From: Sweltsa coloradensis
Lineage: Eukaryota; Arthropoda; Insecta; Plecoptera; Chloroperlidae
Reading direction: 5' to 3'
Assembly: GCA_024449915.1 (NCBI GenBank)
Contig: JAMZAV010000810.1
Coordinates: forward strand, 186,001-250,000
DNA: 64,000 nucleotides
A program made the translations under genes and the position numbers. Numbering within the stretch: the stretch's first letter is position 1; the number at the start of each line of letters is the position of its first letter. The notes beneath the pieces were generated by a model that worked only from the letters and a program-made list of their open reading frames with translations, did not search any database and was not told the origin of the DNA. Shown one piece after another: positions 39,001-47,341 of this stretch.

Positions 39001-42000
39001 TAAATCTCAAAAAACACATATTAAAAGTTAAAACCTTTATTCTATGGATTCTGGCTAACTTTTTCAACTTTTTCTTTCAAAAAGCAATACATCACCATTA
39101 CCTTAATGTCCATGTAAAATATGAACGTTGTAGCCCCACCCGTTTGGTCAGAATCGTCCCAAACGTCACAAAAATATCGCACTAAAAATAAAAAAATCGT
39201 TAAAGTACGATATTCATGAGAAATATTTCTTCGATTGTACCCAAAAACGTGGCAGGTCTAATTTCAGAGATTTTGAAGGTCCCGTCCAATTTTCATCAAG
39301 ATTGCATATGCCGTTTGTCCGGTAATGTGCGAACAAACAGACAGAAAAAAAATAACATTAGAGCTAAATTTTTTTAGGGGTCAGTGAAATTGAAGTCTTT
39401 GCTTCGCTCACCCAACAAAGTACAAACTTGTATTTTTCTCCAATAAAGATAAGCCAAATGTGGGCATTTGAGAAGAAGAAATTGTGTCTGGGCACTTTTT
39501 CAGCTAGAGAAGTTAAAATTTCAAAATACTTATTGTCAAGTCTTCATCATGTTTACTAGGGTACTAGGGGTAGTACTAGGGAAACGCCAAAGTCGTTGTT
39601 AGATGAATGAGTGAGCCATGTGTTGAGTACCCGGTATAACATTCCTTTTCTTCCCCATACCTTAGCCTAGCCTATCATAGGCTAGAGTGGAGCATTATGG
39701 CCTTACAGTTGATGCGCCCTTGTACCAACTACACTTAAAACCCCTATTATTTATACCAATATAATCATCAATATTAAATGCAAAAAAAAAGTCTAGTTAG
39801 CTAAGGCGTCATCATACCCAAAATGTGGGAGACCTGGGTACAAACCCCCGGTCAGAAAAGATTTTTTTATTTCTGGATTGTATTTAAAAAATTATAAAAC
39901 ATGTTTTGAAATGTATACAATACTATGGAAAACATAGCCAGCCAGTACGAAATACGAGTAAAGATTACAAGGTTTACTCAATGTCCCAGCAGAATTTAGG
40001 GGAACCTTGGTCGTTCCATATTCGATATACCTTGATCATTGCTATGCATGTAATCACGGCCTACCAAAAATTATTTGATAAAAATGACTTCTTCAAGAAA
40101 AAGCATTGTTGATAAAATGAAACCTACACATTTCAAGCATATTTTTCAATTTATTATTTCTTGTGGGTTTAAATCGAAATGGATTGCGCTCATTTTGTTA
40201 GCAGTTCTAAGTTACCTGGTCGCGGATGTCTGTTTAAAATTTCAGTTCGATCTATTTGGCCGTTTGGCCGTATGAGCCCGGACAAACAGAATTAATCACG
40301 ACAAGGCCCGATCGAGTAGCGTTATAAAATCCTCATTCGCTTCGCTCACTCGTCTAATAAAACATTCTTGTTACCTGAAGATCCTCCAATAAGATGAACC
40401 GGTCCAGATCCTGCGATGTCCACAGCTCCCAGGTTGCGAAGGAAACCATGTTCACCCCAGACCCAGCCGGCAGGAAGACAATATACCACGGTATTCATCA
40501 GAGAGAAGAGGCAATAAGCCTTGAAGTTACACCTGAACATAGTCAGAGAGAGATTAGTGGGCTTTGAATAAGAATGCCATGTATGTACTTGTGTTGGCAC
40601 ATGAGTGCAGGGGCAGAAAGTGACAACATGTTTTTCAGGAATATTTATACGAAACTCTAAATGGAGACCACCAATAAGTCAATAACATGTATTTCCAGTC
40701 CAATGTAGATTAATATTATGTATTATTTATTGTTTATGATAGAAGCTAAATGACCTGGTGCTTAGAGGGCTGTGGATAGGGAAACCAACAGCTTACCTGC
40801 TACGTAGGATTGGTGGTGGTGGAGAGGTATTTCTACATGTTGAGAGAACAAGACCCTATTTAGCCAAAACAGTTTTGATGCATTTTTGTGTTTTATGTTC
40901 TGGATTGATAATCATCTTATAGGGAAAACATGTAATCAAATAATACCCTATGGTTGGATCAGAGTGCATATTAGCGAGAGTTATGAACTGTATGATATTA
41001 TTATTTGTCAAACATTCGTTTCTTAATAGTATCCTCTATCAAAATCAGTTATTTAACTTAATAGGATCCCAGACACCAAACAAAACAGGAAGCTACAAGC
41101 GGTGAACGTGATTGTATGTTCTCACCTCTCCGCCATGGCCCCAGACACGATAGTTGTTGCAGTTGTGGCGAAAGACAATTGGAAGAGGAACGCACCAAAT
41201 ATTGGACCCATCAACGGATCGTCCATGTCGGTGTCGACGAAGAAATGTCCGAAGGCGATGAAAGGAGTGTGTATCTCCCCGAAACTCAGACCGAAACCAA
41301 ACGCCCAGTACGTCAACCCGCCAAGAGCAACGTCAATCACGTTCTTCATCATGATGTTTACCTCGTTCTTCACAGAGACGCATCCGGACTCCAACATCCC
41401 GAAACCTGGCAACATCACAGGTAACATCACTAGTTGCTACACTCGGCAAGTACTGATGACACAATCCTCTCCAGTTAAAATTTTGAAGAGTATTTACATT
41501 TATTGTACTACATTTTTTGTTATGTTAATAGTAATGAATAATTAGTAAATGAAGAGAGACAGTCGTTGTAGGTGGAAAAACTTGGGGATCCCTTTTTAAC
41601 GAAAAATATTCAAGCTGGAAATTATCCCAGCCGAATTTCGGTTGCGCTGTTTCGCATCACTACTGGCCACGACTTCTTGTACAGACATCTCAAGAGAATA
41701 GGGATCAAGAGGGATGCAACATGCAGTGGTTGAAGTGGGGCGGTATGAGCCGGTATGCATACCGTTACTAAAATTACCGACGGTATGCCTTACAGGGACT
41801 AATTTGTGATAGATTTTATGCATATTGTTGAATTATGTTGAATAATAGAAAATTAGTAGAATAAAGGCATACGATCCCAAATACTACCCCAATATTGGCA
41901 AACAAAAACAAAGATAGACACCTCTCCAAAGTGATTTAAAAGAGTTTCCGACAATCACAACATAAAAAAAATCCCTGTGGGGCAAAACTGGGGTGGGGGG

Positions 42001-44166
42001 GGGCTGTACTCTCCAGAACCCCTTGGAGGTCCCACTTCAATACTTTCTTCAACATAAGTGCATACCGTCATTATTCCGAATCCACTTTAACCACTAACCA
42101 CATGCCCAATGTGTAAGCAAGGTGAACAAGATGCTACATACATCCTCGATTGTGCAGCCTTACAATTGATTTGAGTACAGCTGGAATCTACGGGGAAGAC
42201 CGGGAATGAGCTACTGGCTTTGATGTACTGGTCTGCTAGGGAAGAGAGTGCCCAATTTGAGAGTCGTCCTTTGTAAACTTACCATGTTTTTTAATGTCTC
42301 ATCTCATATGTTTTTATTAAAGTTTAAAAAGTATTTTTAGAGGGGGGACGAGGATCACCAAAGTGTGCCCCGATAGTAGACGATCCTCGTTTGTTGTCAC
42401 CCTTTGCCGCTTTTATTTATTTATTTATTTATTATTTATTTAACATCTATCCTATTCAGTTATAAAAACTGATTTACAAAGGAGGACAACTAAATAAATC
42501 TAATTACATAGATGCAGAAACTACAATAAACTACATTTAAGTACATATTTGAAATATTAGTATCACAATAACAATGCATTTAAACACAACAATTTTGCTA
42601 ACAAATGAAAATAATATAAAATGTATTTAATTAATGAATCAAATATAAAAAAGGGTAGGGAATGAAAAGAAAAGGTAAAAAAAAGAAAAGAAAAAAAAAG
42701 AAGAGAGAAAAAAAAAGAAAAAAACAGAAAAAAAACATTAAAAAAGAAAAACAAAAAGAAAAAAAACTGATTTATTAGACGATCCCACTCAAGCGAATAT
42801 GAGGTTTGCCAAAAATCAGGAACAGCAAATCAGGGAGTATAATCAAAAAACTTTCGCGGAAGAAACCACCAAACGTGAATCTTTATTCTTGTGTTCAATC
42901 TTCATTTTTGTGTTCAAATCTTGATAACAGTTTAGTTTACGGAGAATAATAATAAACAAGTAATTAAATTGAGGAAAAAAGTTCTGGTGCTATTAAAACA
43001 AAAAAAGTAATGTACACCCTCGACCAGAAGTAAATCAAGGGCTTGGAATAGTAGATAGAACTTTTCACCTTGATTTACATATGGTTGATGGTGTACCTGG
43101 TAGTGTGATCTTGATTGACTGAAAAGAGTTTTCGTTCTTCACAATGGCAATGTGCAAACTAGATTGTAGACCGATTTAAAAATTAACTCCGCCAGCCAAT
43201 TACCAAAGGCCTAGTTTTAGATTGGATTGGATATTGCTTAACATCTCATATTAATGCACTTTGGCTATTCGAGACGATGAGTGGTGATAGATGAGGATGA
43301 AGTATGAACAGAAGGGAGGAGGGGAAACCTGGTACCGGCATGTAGCCTACTCCTTTCGAAAAGTACCAAGGGGACCAACGGCTTAACGTCCCATCCGAAA
43401 GGACGGTGTAACCTTGACAGTCATATAGGTTCTTCCACTAACTCGGACTACCGAGCAGACGTCGAGGAGAACGAAGCCATTACACTAGCTCTCGAACACT
43501 CCATCTGCTAACCAGCGATATACATGAGTTTCAGGGCAGAGCAGTCACCCACTCTACCCCTGACCACGCCCGAGTTTGCTTAACATCGGTGTTCAAGTGG
43601 GAACCAGTTAAACTACCTCGGCTAAACCGATAGCCTATATAATGAATGCTGTAGGCTTCAGATAAAAATATATTACAAAAAAGGAAAAGCAAAAACAAAC
43701 AGGAAAACTAAAAAAAGAGATATTGTAAACTTCAAGGTAAGGGCATTTACAAAACAAAACTTAACCTACCTAATATTAAAATGTTATAAAGAACATGTCA
43801 TGTACTATGAATCTCAATTCAGTAAAGATGGCAACTGGGCCGGGCACATTTAAATACACACACATTACCAAATTATAAAAATCTCACAAAAAAATGTAAA
43901 GACTAAGTAGTAAATACAATTGTTCTCATTCATATTTACTGCCAGTAGGCCTATCCAAATATTGCAATTTTTTTGGAAACATGTATCTCTAATAGTATCT
44001 CAATACAACTAAGTCAAAATTATTTAAAGAGAGATAACATACCTGTTTGCATGGTAAAAATGATGAAAGATGATGTCATGATCCAGTTCGTATCTTCCAT
44101 GTTTATGTCAAAGATACCCAAGATGTGCCGAGAACCATTCTGTGCCTGTGTGACGTTTTGAGTCAT
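14710..44166 (-). CDS. AMT: AMT-family ammonium transporter, 10 coding exons
   Basis: Role (family knowledge): polytopic plasma-membrane channel/transporter for ammonium of the Amt/Mep type, usually trimeric with 11 helices. Coding exons: 44166-44043, 41405-41126, 40532-40375, 37390-37249, 31572-31393, 28951-28820, 27503-27408, 21015-20927, 16469-16292, 14951-14710. Phases agree at every junction and all introns look GT-AG. Total is 540 codons with stop once one extra base in exon 5 is discounted. Visible family marks: WIMTSSFIIFTMQTGFGMLE (helix 1), FATTATTIVSGAMAER, WVWGEHG and VDIAGSGPVHL (first pore histidine and the conserved aspartate), GWMAFNSGS, and SSVHGMCGMWGV (second pore histidine, split between exons 6 and 7). 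The C-terminus is hydrophilic and rich in Ser/Arg, as is usual for the cytosolic tail. The first ATG is used because the exon upstream of helix 1 is short and open. Oddity: an apparent +1 frameshift in exon 5, so this copy is either misread at one base or inactive. Confidence 0.92.
15351..15521. mobile_element. 171-bp MITE-like element
   Basis: Terminal inverted repeats TACCGTATTATCCCGAATAT and, on the other strand, TACGTATTGTGCCGAATATA flank a short AT-rich body with GGCCTA. A related left end lies near 13725 (TACCGTATTTGTTCG). No clear target duplication. Confidence 0.5.
16221..16242 (+). repeat. poly-C run
   Basis: Uninterrupted C tract of more than 20 bases in AMT intron 9, close to the donor of exon 9. 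Length is likely unstable or misread. Confidence 0.8.
16292..16469 (-). CDS. AMT: AMT exon 9
   Basis: 178 nt; encodes FVNKIIPIRMEAHEELLGAD followed by HMIRHNGIGISRA, the family's conserved start of the cytosolic C-terminal domain (ExxGxD-like), known in plants to control trimer activity. Donor CCCG|GTAAGG. Confidence 0.9.
17734..18525 (+). mobile_element. Helentron-like non-autonomous element, copy 1
   Basis: Starts TTGGATGAGCGTAGCGAGCG and ends with an inverted CGCTCATCCAA, then AACGC...GCGTT hairpin and TTTCCTAG. The body shares long blocks (ACACGATTCCGG, GAACTGCCACGTTTTT, ATAACACCTACATGCTTT) with the copies at 26159, 30489 and 32106. Internal duplicated segments of the AACACCTACATGC block are visible. 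No protein recognised. Confidence 0.65.
18840..20095 (+). repeat. three tandem units of about 180-250 bp, the last interrupted by a SINE
   Basis: Each unit holds TATACAGTAAGA, CAATGCC, AATATAA and CCCCGA...GGCATATAGCTCGGCCTAC. Units end near 19160, 19340 and 20090. The SINE at 19404-19830 lies between the second and third. Confidence 0.65.
19404..19830 (-). repeat. tRNA-derived SINE, full-length minus copy
   Basis: Head at the right end (minus: TGGCTCGTAGGTCTTG...GGGTTCGATTCCCGC), tail at the left with CAGTTATATAACTG and (AAAT)n. Same family as 11894-12304. Confidence 0.8.
20927..21015 (-). CDS. AMT: AMT exon 8
   Basis: 89 nt; encodes GGGLYLLGVQLLTVV and LAVWGFCVTAAILW, the last transmembrane helix region. 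Acceptor TCTAG, donor TGG|GTAAGG, phase 0 out. Confidence 0.88.
21483..22568. mobile_element. hAT-like non-autonomous element, 1086 bp, perfect TSD
   Basis: Terminal inverted repeat CAGTCTTGGGGA; 8-bp direct repeats AATTGATT at 21475-21482 and 22569-22576. Subterminal regions are packed with GTAGC/GCTAC words in both orientations, as in hAT elements with many transposase-binding motifs. A (GA)n tract lies at 22211-22236. No transposase ORF. Confidence 0.85.
22211..22236 (+). repeat. (GA)n microsatellite
   Basis: About 12 GA units inside the hAT-like element. Confidence 0.85.
23341..23366 (+). repeat. poly-G run
   Basis: Uninterrupted G tract of about 25 bases; likely length-unstable. Similar runs occur at 37006-37024 (G) and 31208-31229 (C). 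Confidence 0.8.
23657..25300 (+). mobile_element. Penelope-like retroelement (PLE), 5-prime truncated and frame-broken
   Basis: Reverse transcriptase with FYMLPKIHKPNNPGRPIVAS, DVTSLYTNIP, GTAMGTRMAPSYANLFMG, the catalytic RFIDDIYAIW and HVNFLDVDIE, in that order: the PLE signature. A Cys-rich CKRPRCKTC segment follows, then in another frame a GIY-YIG endonuclease part (LIYQLQCQLCPAEYIGLTTN, near 25030), and in a third frame the C-terminal block LPPSCNEEHLRQWE (about 25210-25245). Two frameshifts (near 24980 and 25140) make it inactive. It sits in AMT intron 7 on the opposite strand. GTTGGCCGAAACG near 25453 may belong to its 3-prime region. Confidence 0.9.
25589..25880 (-). mobile_element. 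second Penelope-like fragment, GIY-YIG/C-terminal part
   Basis: Minus strand reads GTIRSRLKDHKYECNQP and ILFKDNNPRTHKIKEA, matching the C-terminal half of PLE GIY-YIG endonucleases, from a lineage unlike the adjoining plus-strand element. It lacks an RT. Confidence 0.65.
25851..25896. repeat. inverted repeat / hairpin at the edge of the PLE fragment
   Basis: CCTTTTTCTACTGCTTT is followed after about 10 nt by its complement AAAGCAGTAGAAAAAGG. Confidence 0.8.
26159..26729 (+). mobile_element. Helentron-like element, copy 2
   Basis: Starts ATTGATGAGCATAGCAAGC, shares the ACTACACTGGAGAAAAAAAT and GAACTGCCACGTTTTT blocks, and ends TTACGCTCATCTAACAACGC...TTCCTAG. Shorter and more diverged than copy 1. 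Confidence 0.6.
27408..27503 (-). CDS. AMT: AMT exon 7
   Basis: 96 nt; starts GMCGMWGVIAVGLF, continuing the VHG motif from exon 6, and ends NGRSGLFR. Its acceptor (TTCTAG) lies only 23 nt from the terminus of a pogo-like transposon in the upstream intron. Confidence 0.9.
27527..28490. mobile_element. pogo/Tigger-like non-autonomous element, 964 bp, TA target duplication
   Basis: Ends CAGTCAAACCCG and, inverted, CAGTTAAACCCG; TA at 27525-27526 and 28491-28492. Internal CT-rich tract at about 27945-27970. No transposase ORF. Occupies most of AMT intron 6. Confidence 0.75.
28820..28951 (-). CDS. AMT: AMT exon 6
   Basis: 132 nt; acceptor CCAG, donor CATG|GTCAGT. Encodes AGCFLYRAPEAVVIGIIGG and the loop DKFGIDDPVGASSVH; the final histidine is the second pore histidine of the family. 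A GTAAG lies 4 nt further on, but only the GTCAGT donor keeps frame with exon 7. Confidence 0.88.
29429..29859 (-). mobile_element. element with Helentron-like ends and an unrelated interior
   Basis: Left end AGGAAAACGCTTAAGTCCCG and right end GCTCGCTACGCTCGTTCAA match the ends of the Helentron-like family, but the roughly 350-bp interior (CATAACAATCGGAACATTTT and so on) is not shared. Confidence 0.5.
29995..30138 (-). repeat. 5-prime-truncated SINE tail
   Basis: (AAAT)n, then CAGTTATATAACTG and AATCAAAGCGAC...CGAGTGAGCGATAAC, identical in layout to the tail of the SINE at 19404-19830. Confidence 0.75.
30489..31099 (+). mobile_element. Helentron-like element, copy 3
   Basis: TTGGATGAGCATAGCGAGCG start and CAACAACGCGGCGGGACTTA...CCTAGTA end. 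About 294 bp from AMT exon 5, opposite in orientation to copy 4 on the other side of that exon. Confidence 0.65.
31393..31572 (-). CDS. AMT: AMT exon 5, with a one-base frame break near its start
   Basis: From the acceptor at 31573, the inherited frame reads S-T-Y and then leaves the family sequence. The family frame resumes one base later with GVSGLKWEYSARAAV and continues through LGSLVSITG to the donor ACAG|GTAAG. Dropping one base near 31565 (the T between TAC and GGA) joins both parts and fits the phase of exons 4 and 6. Either an assembly or read error or a real disabling insertion. Confidence 0.85.
31629..32059. mobile_element. hAT-like MITE, 431 bp, perfect TSD
   Basis: TIR TAGGGATGCACA; 8-bp direct repeats GTTGAGAT at 31621-31628 and 32060-32067. 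Subterminal ATCGAT/GATAATCGATA words. Homologous to 38416-38838 in inverse orientation. Confidence 0.85.
32106..32876 (-). mobile_element. Helentron-like element, copy 4
   Basis: Minus orientation: begins TTGGATGAGCGTAGCGAGCG at 32876 and ends GCGTTTTCCTAGTA at 32106. Carries two copies of the AACACCTACATGCTTTATCC block. Confidence 0.65.
33589..33678. repeat. foldback of about 90 nt
   Basis: Left arm ATTGATTCATAGCAGTTGTC...AGTTTGCCCCG and right arm CGGGGCAAACTTTTACGACA...GAATCAAT pair almost completely around a 12-nt loop; the left arm has one 6-nt bulge and a single mismatch. Confidence 0.85.
33680..34950 (-). mobile_element. degraded LINE fragment (minus)
   Basis: Minus strand contains AHIRYGIEFWGCSPSTKKVF (34757-34942), the C-terminal RT region typical of Jockey/CR1-like LINEs, then a broken tail ending in KFLIAKAYYSINEYL. 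The (AAT)n tract at 33683-33711 is its likely 3-prime tail. Confidence 0.65.
36310..36600 (-). mobile_element. LINE 3-prime fragment (minus)
   Basis: Degraded Arg/Lys-rich C-terminal tail similar to 47935-48200 (compare CCAAGGAAGAGATGGAA there with its complement near 36425). Confidence 0.5.
37249..37390 (-). CDS. AMT: AMT exon 4
   Basis: 142 nt, acceptor TTAG. Completes the signature (ALASAIMLGPRLGRYDKG) and carries LFVLWWGWMAFNSG, the helix with the second gate phenylalanine in the family. Phase 2 out (AG|GTAATT). Confidence 0.91.
38416..38838. mobile_element. hAT-like MITE, imperfect TSD
   Basis: TIR TAGGGATGCACA, subterminal GATAATCGATA words; flanks CTACAAAG and CTACTAGG agree at 6 of 8 positions. 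Same family as 31629-32059 but inverted. Confidence 0.75.
38844..39180 (+). repeat. interspersed repeat also present at 47484-47930
   Basis: Shared blocks: CGAACACTTTTTTTAGTCGC-like start, TTGTTACTTGTTAATT, ATGGATTCTGGCTAACTTT, AAAATATGAACGTTGTAG and CCCACCCGTTTGGTCAGAAT. No coding content recognised. Confidence 0.7.
39181..39415 (-). mobile_element. truncated Helentron-like fragment
   Basis: Right end CTTTGCTTCGCTCACCCAA and internal AACGTGGCAGGTCTAATTTC match the family start on the minus strand. A still more diverged piece lies at about 40185-40357. Confidence 0.5.
40375..40532 (-). CDS. AMT: AMT exon 3
   Basis: 158 nt. Contains AGWVWGEHG and VDIAGSGPVHLIGGSSG, corresponding to the Amt signature with its conserved aspartate and the first of the paired pore histidines. 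Donor TCAG|GTAAC. Confidence 0.92.
41126..41405 (-). CDS. AMT: AMT exon 2
   Basis: 280 nt, acceptor CCAG. Starts GFGMLESGCVSVKNEVN, the near-invariant Amt helix-1/2 segment, runs through WAFGFGLSFG, and ends in the helix with FQLSFATTAT and GAMAER. The phenylalanines of this helix contribute to the external gate in characterised Amt proteins (family knowledge). Confidence 0.93.
42085..42300 (+). mobile_element. LINE ORF2 C-terminal fragment
   Basis: Reads CPMCKQGEQDATYILDCAAL, the Cys-rich zinc-binding end found in many non-LTR ORF2 proteins, then stops. Confidence 0.55.
42414..42577 (-). repeat. SINE/LINE-tail family also at 63846-64000
   Basis: TATTTATTTATT, then CTATCCTATTCAGTTATAAA and AACTGATTTACAAAGGAGGA; the copy at 63846 is nearly identical. 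The layout resembles the tail of the tRNA-derived SINE. Confidence 0.75.
42650..42766 (+). repeat. purine-only-like tract
   Basis: About 115 bases almost entirely A and G (GAAAAGAAAAGG style), the complement of the pyrimidine-rich minus strand. In the transcript sense of AMT it is a long polypyrimidine tract. Confidence 0.8.
43225..43631 (-). repeat. 5S rRNA-derived SINE
   Basis: Minus strand head GATGTTAAGC...CTCGGGCGTGGTCAG...GGGTGACTGC follows the internal promoter of 5S rRNA. The body carries CGTCCTTTCGGATGGGACGT and GTTAAGCCGTTGGTCCC, and the tail is shared with the element at 9236. It is too altered to be a 5S gene. Confidence 0.7.
44043..44166 (-). CDS. AMT: AMT exon 1
   Basis: ATG at 44166-44164; 124 nt, phase 1 out. 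Encodes a 29-residue extracellular-like leader with two NxS/T-type sites (NVT, NGS), then the start of helix 1 (WIMTSSFIIFTMQT). Donor ACAG|GTATGT. Confidence 0.88.
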
Positions 44167-46568
44167 TTTGCCGGTTAGTGATTAGTATCTGACTTTGAGG
44201 TACAAACTCAACCACTGTCGATTGAAGACTGATCATAATATAAAAGTCTGAGCTGGATTTGAAGTAAGAATGATTCAAAAAACATGTTAACTATTTAAAA
44301 GATTGCTGAAGGTCTAGAACTCATTAGATGTTCATGATGTTTTTGTATCTTTATCAAGGGCCATTGATTGTCTGCACTTGGCCTTGAGTACAGTTCATGT
44401 CAAAAACCACAATAGCAATTTAATGATTATTGGCTAAAAGTCATGTTTATGTAATGATTGACCAGGAGAGATTAATTGATCGACTTTGTGTCTTGATGTC
44501 TCTGAATGGAAAAGGGGAAGTAAGACATCAAGATTATTACTGAAAGAAAGTAAAAAGAATTTAGCTTAGAGAACAGTGTGATGAGCCTATACTACAAAGT
44601 AGGAAAATATTATGCCGGCTACATCTGGCCACATGCAACTTTGGACACCGAGTAACATTGTTTGGTAAATTGGGTTGCCACCAAATATTAATTTATCAAT
44701 TATAAATAGATTAGTGGATAATCAATTGCAAAATCCGTTATCAATGTTAGATTATTAATAAATTGTTTACCTTCTTCTCCCATTTAAAAGATAAATCGAT
44801 AAATTTCATGTTTAAAGATTGTAAGTTTCAAACTAGTAGGCCTACCTGATGATACTTTTAAATTGTAATGAATAAGTGTTTTTTTTTTCTGTTTTATTGT
44901 ATAACATGACAGAGCTAGGAATTGAACAATAAGCAAATTCCCCTATTTTATATTTGATTAATGTATCAATTTTTTATGGATTGTCAATACTAGCATCCAT
45001 TGTATGGCGGCAGCCTTATTTAGCAGAATACCAACCAATAGTTTCAGCTTGTTAGCAGAATCTTTCCACACGGATATGGCAGCACCGGCCGCTTATCACC
45101 TGAATTATGTATGTGTAAATTGTGTATGCAATATGAATGCTTTCAGTCATAGGTAGGTAAACTAAATAAAATGAACAGGGCAAAAAAGAAATAAGCTTTC
45201 AAGTGGTAATCAAATGAAAACTGTTAAGAAGTCCAAGCCTGAAACATAGTATCAGAGTTATAAGAATCCAACCATGGCTATAAAAGACCTTTAAATATTC
45301 AGAGTACATCACGTGTGTAAAATTCAATAATGCTATTTTGAGTGTTCGACCGCAGCCAATCAAAAGTTAACGTCTGTGATGTTCCAATTTAAGGAAATAG
45401 GTCAATGAAATTAAAGTTAGAGCTATGCAATCCAAACTATTTTTAGTTTGAATTAGTTATCTTGTCTGCAATGTGTGCAAAACAATGTGAAAGTTTCGTT
45501 TGTTGCAGGTTGAATTACAATTGCGCCACATGTTGAAGTCTTTTGACTACAGCCATATTAATTTGAATTAAAGTTTGAAAAGTAAATCTTTTCTTATTCA
45601 TAGAATTGCATACTCTGTATCCAAAATTAGAGAACATGCAATTTTGTTATATCTTTAGACTTAATTCTATAATATGGAATGGAAGTAACTTACTTGTTAC
45701 AACAAAATACATAGAAAGTAGTTTTTTTTATGAAAACTTTATGCCAATTAAATACATTAGGATCACAGATCACATCACATGTTGACAACGCTCGGATAAC
45801 AGGTCTATATGTACAGTAGTTACACTTACAATATGAAAATACACCAACACAAGTACAAGTACTACAAAACAAGTACTACAAGAACAAGTACTATTCAAGG
45901 TGGCAAGACTATAAAAAAAAACTAGCAGTCTAGACTTACCACCAGAGATTGTGCCAGCAATGAAGAACACAACACTAGGTCTGCATTCTACAAATGGATT
46001 ATCTCAATCATAACGGTCATGCAAACTTTTATCAACACTGATCATGTGATCACGGACAATTTGGTTGTTCAGAATGTCCCTGCATTATTTTCAATGCGAT
46101 TTTGTGATGATTAATGATAACTGATACGGCTGGGTTCGAATGAAGGGCCACTTGTAAAAAATATAAAGTAAGAATTGAAAGGGAAGAATAAACACAGGGT
46201 TAATTCATTCATTGAAGAAAAGATAACTTAAGCTCAAGAAATTAGGAAGTTGATTGAAGTATGTACCAGTGGCAGTAGGACCTGACCCAGAAATTGACCA
46301 GAACTGGTAACATTTTTTTAAATGTACCTAAGTCAAACATTAAATTTTTTTAATAAGCAGGTACTACACCAAGGCATAATTAGATGACCACTTTTCTATG
46401 TTTTAAATTAACACATATAAATTATTGAAAGCAATTAGACGTTAGAACTCAACTTACCAGTAGTACTTCAATCAATTGAAAAGGGCTCTGGCAAGGCCAA
46501 CCTAGTTAAAAAAAAGGTAATTACTGTAGGCGTACTACTAGTTTGGTTACTGACCGTAACTTGATGGG
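44167..46568. other. intergenic region between AMT start and DDX20 end
   Basis: About 2.4 kb that must hold the DDX20 3-prime UTR and the AMT promoter or 5-prime UTR. AT-rich, with a CACGTG E-box at about 45311 and repeated ACAAGTACT words near 45846-45895. I saw no coding exon and no obvious AATAAA for DDX20. Confidence 0.5.
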
Positions 46569-47341
46569 TTACACTCCCCCTCGACCATTCCTCCCAAGCA
46601 TACACTTAAAATATTCAGTATATTGAATATACTGTTTCATTTGTGTAGTCTGTGCTCTCCACAGTCGGTACTGTTCATCCGTGTATGTAGAGTTTTGCAA
46701 GCCCGTTGACTGCTGCACAGGTTGGCTGCCCTGTTGCCATTGTACATTGCCCCAAGGATTTGTTGCAGAGTGCTGATGCACCGTATCATGACTTTGAGAG
46801 CGTTGCCTATGCAACGCACTGTACGAGCTTTTATTATTATGGAATTCACAAGTATGAGGAACTTGACTACTTTTGAATGAATCACTTTGTTGGCTCGATT
46901 TGGCTATGTCATTTTCTACTTTGTTAACGAATCCTGCAGCGACATTGGAGGATGTGCTCGGCATTTCCATTGGGTTACCTTGAATGTTAGGATGACAAGA
47001 AACTGATTTTGGAAGTTGGTGACTACCACACGCAACACTTTGTTTGTATAATTCAACTTCATCATATTCTTTGTCAGATGAGGAACTGCTTGAATAATGT
47101 TTCACTTCACGGGGGGGAAGATTTCGATGAGAAATTAGACTTTTACCCTTTAAAATGTTTTGCTCGTAAAGATCAGTTTGATTACATCTTTTATCTTTGT
47201 TCTCGTCATTTTCGTCAACACTTTCAGCATCTCCATCACAAACATTGTATTCATCTTCATCATCTTCATCATCTTCATCATCATCAGTTGATGACTCTCC
47301 ACATGATGAACTGCTTATCTCTAAATAGTTAGCCTCGTGCT
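46569..47341 (-). CDS. DDX20: DDX20 exon 8 (terminal)
   Basis: 773 nt; acceptor TTCAG, phase 1 in, stop TAA at 46571-46569. Starts [15 protein letters not shown] and an acidic run ([14 protein letters not shown], 47240-47290), then Gln/Ser-rich sequence and a Tyr-rich tail ([18 protein letters not shown]) echoing the vertebrate DDX20 C-terminus, which also has Tyr/Trp repeats. Confidence 0.82.

Larger units (their letters stand above)
37391..40374. other. AMT intron 3
   Basis: Contains the hAT-like MITE at 38416-38838, an interspersed repeat at 38844-39180, Helentron-like fragments at 39181-39415 and about 40185-40357, and a tRNA-like T arm near 39840. No exon seen. Confidence 0.6.
41406..44042. 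other. AMT intron 1
   Basis: Carries a LINE tail, a repeat shared with 63846-64000, a purine-rich tract and a 5S-derived SINE. No exon seen. Confidence 0.6.

Noticed and set aside
41102..41545. Plus-strand open frame of 147 codons
   Set aside because: Antisense shadow of AMT exon 2, whose minus frame matches the family.
47009..47332. Plus-strand open frame rich in His/Leu
   Set aside because: Shadow of the acidic GAT/GAA repeat in DDX20 exon 8.
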